7,463 nt of DNA from Alphaproteobacteria bacterium (lineage in GTDB: Bacteria; Pseudomonadota; Alphaproteobacteria; Rhodobacterales; Rhodobacteraceae), in NCBI GenBank assembly GCA_024277955.1, contig JAJRUE010000135.1, forward strand, positions 1 to 7,463, read 5' to 3'. Under the pieces are notes generated by a model, which was not told the origin of the DNA, did not search any database, and saw nothing but the letters and a program-made list of their open reading frames with translations. A program made the position numbers and the translations under genes. Positions 1 through 5,983 of this stretch are shown here, one piece after another. Every line of letters begins with the position of its first letter. The stretch's first letter is position 1.

Positions 1-113
1 CCATTTCCGACGGCAACGGACGACAGGCGCGGGAGCTGATGACCATGCACGTGGAAATCCGGGGCGACCGGCTGTTGGCGCTGATGGCTTTCGTTGGTGA
101 CGGCGATGGCTAG
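1..113 (+). CDS. C-terminal tail of a probable GntR-family (FCD domain) transcriptional regulator, partial
   Basis: The frame with codons starting at position 3 is open from the left edge to a TAG at 111-113, giving 36 residues. It begins ISDGNGRQARELMTMHVEI and continues with GDRLLALM. The spacing of an Ile-x-Asp-Gly start, an Ala-Arg-x-Leu-Met helix and a His three residues later resembles the last helices of FCD ligand-binding domains in FadR-type GntR regulators, where that His is often near the metal or ligand site. A ribosome binding site 14 bases after its stop shows that a co-directional gene followed closely, so this would be the local regulator of the transport operon. The DNA-binding domain lies outside the window, so the family call rests on a short tail. 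It could be another helical protein. Confidence 0.5.
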   Translation, partial: ISDGNGRQARELMTMHVEIRGDRLLALMAFVGDGDG

Positions 114-127
114 GCGCGCCACAGGCC

Positions 128-135
128 GGAGGGGG
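128..135 (+). promoter_or_regulatory. Orphan ribosome binding site without its start codon
   Basis: GGAGGGGG is a strong Shine-Dalgarno sequence lying 14 bases after the stop of the upstream frame. A start codon would be expected near 140-143, but the sequence there is AAC, already inside what reads as the middle of a solute-binding protein. The site is therefore best explained as the original ribosome binding site of the binding-protein gene, left behind when the 5' part of the gene was lost or mis-assembled. Confidence 0.6.
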
Positions 136-137
136 CA

Positions 138-527
138 CACAACCTCGAGGCCGCCGGCTTCAACGTCGAGCTGATCGTGGTGGACTGGGCGACGCTGGGC
201 CAGTTGCGCAACGATCCGGCGGAATGGGATATCTACATCACCCACTCGCCGTTCATCGCCGAACCAGCGTTGAATTCGATGTTCGCGCCGACCTCGCGGC
301 TGGGCTGGAAGGACGCCGAGAAAGAGGAAATCCTGGCCCGGTTCACGACCGTTTCCGACCCCGCCGAGCGCAAGGAGCTGTTCGCACAGCTGCAGCAGAA
401 GGTGTTCGAGCAGGTGCCGTTCATCAAGGTTGGCGGCTTCAACGCCCTGTTCGGCAAGAGCCGCAAGCTGAACGGGGTGACCAAGACGCCCTGGCCGTTC
501 TTCTGGAACGCCACGTTCTCGGAGTAG
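138..527 (+). pseudogene. 5'-truncated family 5 solute-binding protein (dipeptide/oligopeptide ABC transporter), C-terminal fragment
   Basis: The intact protein would be the periplasmic receptor that delivers substrate to the permeases encoded next. Only about 130 residues remain, where the family usually has 500 or more. Recognisable C-terminal features are LEAAGFNVEL followed by VVDWATL, then WDIYITHSPF, and a VPFIKVGGFNALF segment before a typical ending (PWPFFWNATFSE). The frame is open back to the TAG at 111, but there is no ATG. The first usable codon is GTG at 177, inside the conserved VVDW segment and without a good ribosome binding site. The signal peptide and first domain are missing, so any product would be cytoplasmic and non-functional. 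The break lies at about 136-147, just after an orphan ribosome binding site. The remaining part shows no other damage, which fits a recent deletion or an assembly join. Confidence 0.8.
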
Positions 528-531
528 GAAC

Positions 532-558
532 GTCCGGCACCGGGAAACCGGTGCCGAC
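532..558 (+). repeat. Intercistronic stem-loop with GAAA tetraloop
   Basis: CGGCACCGG at 535-543 pairs perfectly with CCGGTGCCG at 548-556, closing a GAAA loop at 544-547. Two more pairs (532-533 with 557-558) are possible if C534 bulges out. It starts 5 bases after the binding-protein stop and ends 20 bases before the permease start. No T-run follows, so it is not a standard intrinsic terminator. Hairpins between a binding-protein gene and its permease genes are known in other ABC operons to protect the upstream message and give more receptor than permease. That role is inferred here. Confidence 0.7.
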
Positions 559-578
559 ACCCCGATCGGGAGGCGACA

Positions 579-1520
579 ATGCTGAAATACCTCGTCAGAC
601 GCATCGTCGGGATGATCGTCGTGATGTTCATCGTGCTGACCGTGGTTTTCGTGATCGTGCGCATCGCCCCCGGCGATCCCGCAGCCCTGATGCTGGGACC
701 GGATGCGACTCCCGAAGAAGCGATGGACCTGCGCGAAAAGATGGGGCTGAACCGGCCGATCCTGATCCAGTATGTCGGGTTCATGGCGCAGGTGGTTCGC
801 GGCGACCTGGGATCGTCGCTGTTTTTCGATCTGCCGGTGACCTCGATCCTGGCGCAACGCGCCGAACCGACCATTTTCCTGACTCTGTTTTCGCTGATCA
901 TCGCGGTGTCGATCGCGGTGCCGGTGGGCATCTACGCCGCATATCGGCGGAATTCGCTGTTCGACTAGGCCGCGCTGACCATCGCGATGCTGGCGGCGGC
1001 GGTGCCCAGTTTCTGGACCGGGCTGTTGTTCCAGCAGTATTTTGCCACCGGGGCGGGCTGGTTTCCGGTGTCCGGTTATGGCCCCCCCGGCGCCGGTTTC
1101 TTCGAACGCATGCGCTATCTGGTGCTGCCCTCGACGGTGCTGGGCATCGTCAATTCGGCGCTGATCCTGCGCTTTACCCGGGCCTCGATGCTGGACGTGC
1201 TGTCGGATGACTTCGTGCGCACCGCGCGGGCCAAGGGCATGGGCGAACGCCGGGTCGTGCTGCGGCACGCGCTGAAAAACGCGCTGATCCCGATCGTGAC
1301 GATCATCGGGCTGACCTTCGCGCTGCTGATTTCCGGCGCCGTGGTGACCGAACGGGTGTTCAACCTGCCCGGCATCGGCTCGCTGGTGGTCGGGGCGGTG
1401 CTGCGGCGCGACTATCCGACCATCCAGGGCACCCTGATCGTGGTGGCCGGGCTTTACGTCCTGATCAATTTCCTCGTCGACATGATCTATCTGATCATCG
1501 CCCCCCGCGTGAAATACTAG
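579..1520 (+). pseudogene. DppB-like ABC transporter permease interrupted by an in-frame TAG
   Basis: This is the first inner-membrane permease of a dipeptide/oligopeptide-type importer. It starts at ATG 579 with GGGAGG at 568-573 and would be 313 residues, a normal family length, if codon 130 (TAG at 966-968) were read as an amino acid. There is no frameshift: sequence on both sides is in the same frame and fits the family. Before the stop are an N-terminal membrane helix (about residues 9-30), the cytoplasmic-membrane-proximal APGDPAALMLGP segment and GDLGSSLFF. After it come PSFWTGLLFQQYF, the EAA-type coupling loop (about residues 212-230, RTARAKGMGERR) and GIGSLVVGAVLRRDYP. The 129-residue truncated product lacks the ATPase-coupling loop. 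Internal ATG 987 has no visible ribosome binding site. The stop could come from CAG by one C-to-T change, but the original codon is not known. Confidence 0.85.
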
Positions 1521-1528
1521 AGGCCCCC

Positions 1529-2383
1529 ATGTCCGGAGCAGCCCCGAGCGAAGCCAGCCTGTGGAAAGTCCTGATCCAGCGCCGATCGGTGCAGATCTGC
1601 CTGCTGATCCTGTCGGTCTTTCTGGTGGCGGCGATTCTGGCGGATGTGGTCACGCCCTATGGCCCAAGGGAAATGTCGGTGCGCAACCGGCTGACCGCGC
1701 CGGGTGCCACCTGGTTGCTGGGGACGGATGAATTCGGGCGCGATATCCTGACCCGGCTGATCTATGCCGGGCGGGTGTCACTGATCGTCGGCTTCGGGGT
1801 GGCCACCGTATCGTCGGTCATCGGCATCTTCCTTGGCCTGTTGGCCGGTTTCTTCAGGGTATTGGACGCGCCGGTTTCGCGGTTCATCGACGCGATGATG
1901 GCGTTCCCCGACATATTGCTGGCGATATCGCTGGTCGCCGCCTTTGGCGGATCGGTGGCCAATGTGGTGCTGGCGCTGTCGATCGTCTATGCGCCGCGCA
2001 TCGCGCGCACGGTGCGCGCCTCGACGCTGGTAATCCGCGAACTGGCCTATGTCGAGGCCGCTCACGCCCTCGGCACCGCCACCTGGCGCATCCTGATCTT
2101 TCACATCCTGCGCAACATGGTGTCGCCGGTCATCGTGCAGGCAACCTTCATCTTCGCCTATGCCATGCTGGCCGAGGCCGGGCTGTCGTTTCTGGGCGTC
2201 GGCATCGACTCCGAAACCCCGACCTGGGGCACCATGATCAATGCCGGGCGGCAATATATCGGGATCGCCGACTGGATGATCCTGGCCCCCGGAATCGCCA
2301 TCACCCTATGCGTGCTGTCGCTGCAAATCGTCGGCGACGGATTGCGCGACGCGCTTGATCCGCGCCTGTCAAAGGAGGTCTGA
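1529..2383 (+). CDS. DppC-like ABC transporter permease
   Basis: This is the second inner-membrane permease of the importer, 284 residues and apparently intact. The N-terminus has a cytoplasmic stretch, then a membrane helix (about residues 24-42). Next comes the family's conserved periplasmic segment LGTDEFGRDILTRL with RVSLIVG after it. The EAA coupling loop, which docks on the ATPases, begins at about V175 (VEAAHALGTATWRI). It is followed by the typical AEAGLSFLGVG and PTWGTMI segments and a last membrane helix. ATG 1529 lies 8 bases after the preceding TAG. A weak GAGG at the stop is the only ribosome binding site, which suggests translational coupling to the permease gene before it. If so, the upstream nonsense codon could also lower expression of this gene. 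Substrate class cannot be read from the permease. Confidence 0.93.
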   Translation: MSGAAPSEASLWKVLIQRRSVQICLLILSVFLVAAILADVVTPYGPREMSVRNRLTAPGATWLLGTDEFGRDILTRLIYAGRVSLIVGFGVATVSSVIGIFLGLLAGFFRVLDAPVSRFIDAMMAFPDILLAISLVAAFGGSVANVVLALSIVYAPRIARTVRASTLVIRELAYVEAAHALGTATWRILIFHILRNMVSPVIVQATFIFAYAMLAEAGLSFLGVGIDSETPTWGTMINAGRQYIGIADWMILAPGIAITLCVLSLQIVGDGLRDALDPRLSKEV

Positions 2384-2386
2384 GGC

Positions 2387-3508
2387 ATGTCGTTGCGCCT
2401 GACCAATTTCCGCCCCGTCGGGTTTTCACCGTCATGCGATGAAATCCTGATCGATGACGCGGGCAAGATCTGCGACGAGGTCGATTCGGCACGAACCCTG
2501 GACTGCAATGGCGCCTGCCTGTCGCCGGGCTGGGCCGATCTGCACGTGCATGTCTGGTACGGCGGCAGCGATTTTTCGATCCGCGCGCACAGGGTCGGCG
2601 TGGCCCGCGGCGTCACCGCCATGGCCGACGCCGGATCGGCGGGCGAGGCCACGTTCCACGGGCTGCGCGAATATGTCATCGACACCCAGCCCGAAACCAT
2701 CAGGGCCTTCGTCAACATCGGCACCATCGGTCTGGTCGCCTGCAACCGGGTGCCCGAACTGGCCATCGACAACGCCATCGACATCGGGCGCACGCTGGCG
2801 GTGATCGAACGGCATCGCGATGTCATCTGCGGCGTCAAGGTGCGAGCCGGCGAAATGGTCGTGGCCAACCACGGGATCGAGCCGGTGCATGTGGCCAAAC
2901 GGGTGGCCGATGAAACCGGGCTGCCCCTGATGGTGCATATCGGCGCGGCGCCGCCCGCCTTGCGCGACATCTTTGACGTATTGACCCCAGGCGATGTGGT
3001 CACCCATTGTTTTCACGGCAAACCCGGCAACACGATTTCCGAAACCCCGGAAATGTTCGAGCGCGCCAAGGAACTGGCCGCGCGCGGGGTTCTGATGGAT
3101 GTCGGACATGGTGCCGCGTCGTTCGATTTCGCGATTGCCCGGGGCGCCATCCGCGACGGGTTGCGGCCGCACTCGATCTCGACCGACGCGCATCAGTACA
3201 ATATCGACGGGCCGGTGTTCGACCTGGCCACCACCGCCGCCAAACTGCTGGCGCTGGGACTTTCGTTCGACGATTGCATCGCCGGAATCTCGACGAACCC
3301 GCGCCGCTTTCTGGGACTAGATGCAGCGCCGGGCGTCGGCGCGCGCGCCGATTTCACCATATTCGACCTGCTCGACAGTTCTGCGCTGGCCCGCGACTCG
3401 GTCGGCAACACGATGACGCTCGGTCAGATGTTCGAACCGCGTCACGCCATTCTGGGGGACCGGGTCTACCGGGCGGCGCGCGCAACAACGCACGGAGCCG
3501 CCGCATGA
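2387..3508 (+). CDS. COG3964-type amidohydrolase (amidohydrolase/deacetylase family metallohydrolase)
   Basis: This is a 373-residue cytoplasmic metal-dependent hydrolase of the amidohydrolase superfamily. The expected binuclear-site residues are visible: H53 and H55 in ADLHVHVW, a candidate carboxylated lysine K151 in GVKVRAG, H184 in LMVHIGAAP, H207 and H210 in THCFHG, and D267 in STDAHQ. A strong AGGAGGT at 2373-2379, inside the end of the permease gene, fixes ATG 2387. Members of this group are often mis-annotated as dihydroorotases. From memory, the Agrobacterium protein Atu3266 and a close Ochrobactrum homologue hydrolyse acetyl-(R)-mandelate and similar esters, and related Gram-positive proteins (EF_0837 type) sit beside SelA-like genes. 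Here it lies between the permease and ATPase genes, so its substrate probably arrives through this transporter. A D-configured acylated amino or hydroxy acid is a reasonable guess, not shown. The frame is intact with no missing ligand. Confidence 0.88.
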   Translation: MSLRLTNFRPVGFSPSCDEILIDDAGKICDEVDSARTLDCNGACLSPGWADLHVHVWYGGSDFSIRAHRVGVARGVTAMADAGSAGEATFHGLREYVIDTQPETIRAFVNIGTIGLVACNRVPELAIDNAIDIGRTLAVIERHRDVICGVKVRAGEMVVANHGIEPVHVAKRVADETGLPLMVHIGAAPPALRDIFDVLTPGDVVTHCFHGKPGNTISETPEMFERAKELAARGVLMDVGHGAASFDFAIARGAIRDGLRPHSISTDAHQYNIDGPVFDLATTAAKLLALGLSFDDCIAGISTNPRRFLGLDAAPGVGARADFTIFDLLDSSALARDSVGNTMTLGQMFEPRHAILGDRVYRAARATTHGAAA

Positions 3509-4533
3509 CACAGACGCAAGCCGGCATGACCGCGGATACGATGCCCGACGATCTGGTGCTGAAAGTCGAGAACCTGTCGACCCATTTCGTCTATAAACAG
3601 CGCACCGCCAAGGCGGTGCGCGATGTCACCTTTTCGCTGAAGACCGGCAAGACACTGGCCATCGTTGGCGAAAGCGGCTCGGGCAAATCGGTGACGGCGC
3701 TGTCGATGATGCGCCTGCTTGCGCATCCCGGACGGATCGCGGGCGGCAGCATCCTGTATCGCGCGTCATCCGGCCGGGTGGTTGACCTGACCCGGATCAG
3801 CGAAATCGAGATGCGCAGGATTCGCGGCCGCGACATGGCGATGATCTTTCAGGAGCCGATGTCGTCGCTGAACCCGCTGTTCACCGTCGGCGATCAGGTC
3901 GGCGAAATGCTGATGCTGCACGAGCCGCAGCCGGCGGACCGGATCCGCAAGCGCGCCATTGAAATGCTTGAGCTGGTCGAAATCCCCGGCGCGGCGCGGC
4001 GGATCGATGACTATCCGCATTCCATGTCCGGCGGCATGCGCCAACGGGTGATGATCGCCATGGCGATGATCTGCAACCCAGCCTTCCTGATCGCGGATGA
4101 ACCGACCACGGCGCTGGATGTCACCATTCAGGCGCAGATTCTGGACCTGATGCGGCGCCTGCAGGACGATCTGGGCATGTCGATCCTGTTCATCACCCAC
4201 GACATGGGCGTGGTCGCCGAAATCGCCGACGAAGTCGCGGTGATGTACGCCGGCGAGATCGTCGAACAGGCGCCGGTCAACAACTTGTTCGCGCGCCCGC
4301 GCCACCCCTACACCAAGGGATTGCTCGGCTCGATCCCCGGCGCCGGTCAGATCAGGAAGGGCGAACGCCTGCGGGCGATCCCCGGCACGGTGCCACCGCT
4401 GCATGACATGCCGCCGGGGTGCGCGTTCGCGCCGCGCTGCACCCTTGCCGCGCCGGCCTGCGACCGCCCCGTCAGCCTTGGTCATATCGACGGCGCGCAT
4501 CTTTCCCGCTGCCTGAAATCGGGGGAATTGTGA
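3505..4533 (+). CDS. DppD-like ABC transporter ATP-binding protein
   Basis: This is one of the two ATPases that power the importer, 342 residues. Visible motifs are Walker A GESGSGKS (55-62), Q-loop Q116 in FQEPMSSLNP, signature SGGMRQR (from S175), Walker B LIADEP with D198 and E199, and H-loop H232 in ITHDMG. The C-terminal oligopeptide/dipeptide-transporter extension has the YTKGLLGSIP segment and four cysteines, C306, C312, C319 and C336. ATG 3505 overlaps the amidohydrolase stop as ATGA, with GGAG at 3494-3497. The next in-frame ATGs, at 3526 and 3541, lack this context, so 3505 is preferred. All catalytic residues are present. The protein should pair with the DppF-like ATPase encoded next to form the NBD heterodimer. 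Confidence 0.94.
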   Translation: MTQTQAGMTADTMPDDLVLKVENLSTHFVYKQRTAKAVRDVTFSLKTGKTLAIVGESGSGKSVTALSMMRLLAHPGRIAGGSILYRASSGRVVDLTRISEIEMRRIRGRDMAMIFQEPMSSLNPLFTVGDQVGEMLMLHEPQPADRIRKRAIEMLELVEIPGAARRIDDYPHSMSGGMRQRVMIAMAMICNPAFLIADEPTTALDVTIQAQILDLMRRLQDDLGMSILFITHDMGVVAEIADEVAVMYAGEIVEQAPVNNLFARPRHPYTKGLLGSIPGAGQIRKGERLRAIPGTVPPLHDMPPGCAFAPRCTLAAPACDRPVSLGHIDGAHLSRCLKSGEL

Positions 4534-5492
4534 TGCCGCACGCGCCTTTGTTGTCGGTTCAGGGCCTGACCAAGACCTTTCACACCGCCGCCGGCGACGT
4601 GCATGCCATCAAGGATGTCAGTTTCGACATGGCGCGCGGCTCGGTCATCGGTCTGGTCGGCGAAAGCGGGTCGGGCAAGACCACGCTGGGCCGCGCCATC
4701 CTGCGGCTGATCGAACCGACCAGCGGCTCGGTCTGCTTTGACGGCACCGAACTGGCGACGCTGGACCGCAAGGCGATGAAGGCCATGCGCAAGCGCATGC
4801 AGATCATCTTTCAGGACCCGTTTTCGTCGCTGAACCCACGCATGAAGGTGCGCGATGTCATCGGCGAGGCGCTGATCGCCCATGCCATCGGCAGGCCGGG
4901 CGCGGACCGGCGCGACCGGGTGGCGGCGCTGTTGGAAGAGGTCGGGTTGAACGGCGATCACATGACCCGCTATCCGCACGAATTTTCCGGCGGCCAGCGT
5001 CAGCGCATCGGCATTGCCCGGGCCTTGGCGGTGGACCCGGAATTCATCGTCGCCGACGAATCCGTCTCGGCGCTGGATGTGTCGGTGCAGGCGCAGGTCC
5101 TGAACCTGATGCAGGATTTGCGCGACAAGCGGAACCTGACGATCCTGTTCATCGCCCATGACCTGTCGGTGGTCGAATACCTCTGCGATCAGGTCGTGGT
5201 CCTCTATCTTGGCCGGATCACCGAAAACGGCGCGGCAGAGGCGGTGTACCGCGCACCGGCGCATCCCTACACACGCGCGCTTTTGTCGGCGGTCCCGGTG
5301 CCCGATCCCAAGGCCACCCGCAATCGCCAGATCCTGACCGGCGACATCCCCAGCCCGCTCAACCCACCATCGGGCTGCGTGTTCCGCACCCGCTGCCGAT
5401 ATGCCGATGACGATTGCGCCGCCCAGGTGCCGGCCATCCGGTCGGTCGGCCCGGATCAGGCAGCCGCCTGCCACAAGATCGGACAATTCTGA
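4533..5492 (+). CDS. DppF-like ABC transporter ATP-binding protein
   Basis: This is the second ATPase of the importer, 319 residues. Visible motifs are Walker A GESGSGKT (43-50), Q-loop Q94 in FQDPFSSLNPR, signature SGGQRQRIGIARAL (from S152), Walker B VADES with D175 and E176, and H-loop H209 in IAHDLS. The residue after the catalytic Glu is Ser, where Pro is usual in ABC proteins; I believe this also occurs in some DppF homologues and read it as subfamily variation. The C-terminal extension carries cysteines C282, C288, C295 and C313 with the same spacing of the first three as in the partner ATPase. The start is set by a TGATG joint (ATG 4533), with GGGGGA at 4521-4526. A longer frame open from 4419 would overlap the DppD-like gene by over 100 bases and is not supported. 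Confidence 0.94.
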   Translation: MPHAPLLSVQGLTKTFHTAAGDVHAIKDVSFDMARGSVIGLVGESGSGKTTLGRAILRLIEPTSGSVCFDGTELATLDRKAMKAMRKRMQIIFQDPFSSLNPRMKVRDVIGEALIAHAIGRPGADRRDRVAALLEEVGLNGDHMTRYPHEFSGGQRQRIGIARALAVDPEFIVADESVSALDVSVQAQVLNLMQDLRDKRNLTILFIAHDLSVVEYLCDQVVVLYLGRITENGAAEAVYRAPAHPYTRALLSAVPVPDPKATRNRQILTGDIPSPLNPPSGCVFRTRCRYADDDCAAQVPAIRSVGPDQAAACHKIGQF

Positions 5493-5965
5493 TGGCCCCC
5501 ACGCAAACCCCCGAACAACGGGTGCGGGAGCTGGGGCTGATCCTGCCCCGGCCGCAGCCGCCGATCGGCAATTTCCGCAATGTCAAACGTCACCGCGACC
5601 TGATCTACGTTTCCGGTCAGGGCCCGGTCACGCCCGAAGGCGAATTCCTGTCGGGCAAGGTCGGGGCGGATGTCAGCACCGAGGTGGCGCAGACCCACGC
5701 GCAACTGGTCGGGTTGAACATCCTCGGCGCGCTCAAGGCGGAACTGGGAGAGCTGTCGCGGGTGGCCGAGGTGATCAAACTGCTGGGTCTGGTGAATGCC
5801 GCGCCCGATTTCGCCCGCCATCCCTTCGTGATCAACGGCTGTTCCGATCTGTTGTGCCACGTCTTCGGCGGCGCCGGACCGCATGCCAGATCGGCCTTCG
5901 GAGTCGGGTCGCTGCCCAACAACATCACCGTCGAAATCGAAGTCATCATCGCCGTAACGGACTGA
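5492..5965 (+). CDS. YjgF/YER057c/UK114 (Rid) family protein
   Basis: This is a 157-residue Rid-superfamily protein, about 30 residues longer than classical RidA because of an N-terminal extension, as in the YjgF-endoribonuclease-like branch. Features are IYVSGQGPVTPEGE near the start of the fold, a central helix (ILGALKAELGELSRVAEVIK) and the C-terminal strand R133-S134 followed by LPNNITVEIEVI. R133 corresponds to the arginine that in RidA holds the carboxylate of enamine/imine substrates. E148 and E150 lie in the conserved VEIE stretch. Classical RidA hydrolyses 2-aminoacrylate and similar intermediates released by PLP enzymes. The PLP enzyme gene lies directly downstream, so a dedicated clean-up or catalytic deaminase role is likely but inferred. 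The start is fixed by a TGATG overlap with the ATPase gene; the ribosome binding site is weak (CGGA), which suggests coupled translation. Confidence 0.88.
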   Translation: MAPTQTPEQRVRELGLILPRPQPPIGNFRNVKRHRDLIYVSGQGPVTPEGEFLSGKVGADVSTEVAQTHAQLVGLNILGALKAELGELSRVAEVIKLLGLVNAAPDFARHPFVINGCSDLLCHVFGGAGPHARSAFGVGSLPNNITVEIEVIIAVTD

Positions 5966-5983
5966 AACACCAAGGATTGAAAC

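Noticed and set aside
966..968. Amber codon reassignment (TAG read as an amino acid genome-wide)
   Set aside because: TAG also ends the regulator-like tail, the binding-protein fragment and the permease itself at sensible C-termini, so general reassignment does not fit.
224..1210. Long plus-strand frame overlapping the binding protein and DppB-like gene
   Set aside because: Arg/Gly/Ala-rich composition with no recognisable motif; it is an out-of-frame shadow in GC-rich DNA across two better-supported genes.
987..1520. Separate small membrane protein gene
   Set aside because: It is the continuation of the DppB-like permease in the same frame after the TAG, with no ribosome binding site before ATG 987.
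3007..3504. In-frame extension upstream of the DppD-like start
   Set aside because: It would overlap the amidohydrolase gene by about 500 bases and has shadow composition; ATG 3505 has the ATGA joint and a ribosome binding site.
4482..5486. 334-codon minus-strand frame opposite the DppF-like gene
   Set aside because: Antisense shadow of a clear ATPase gene; the protein has no family features.
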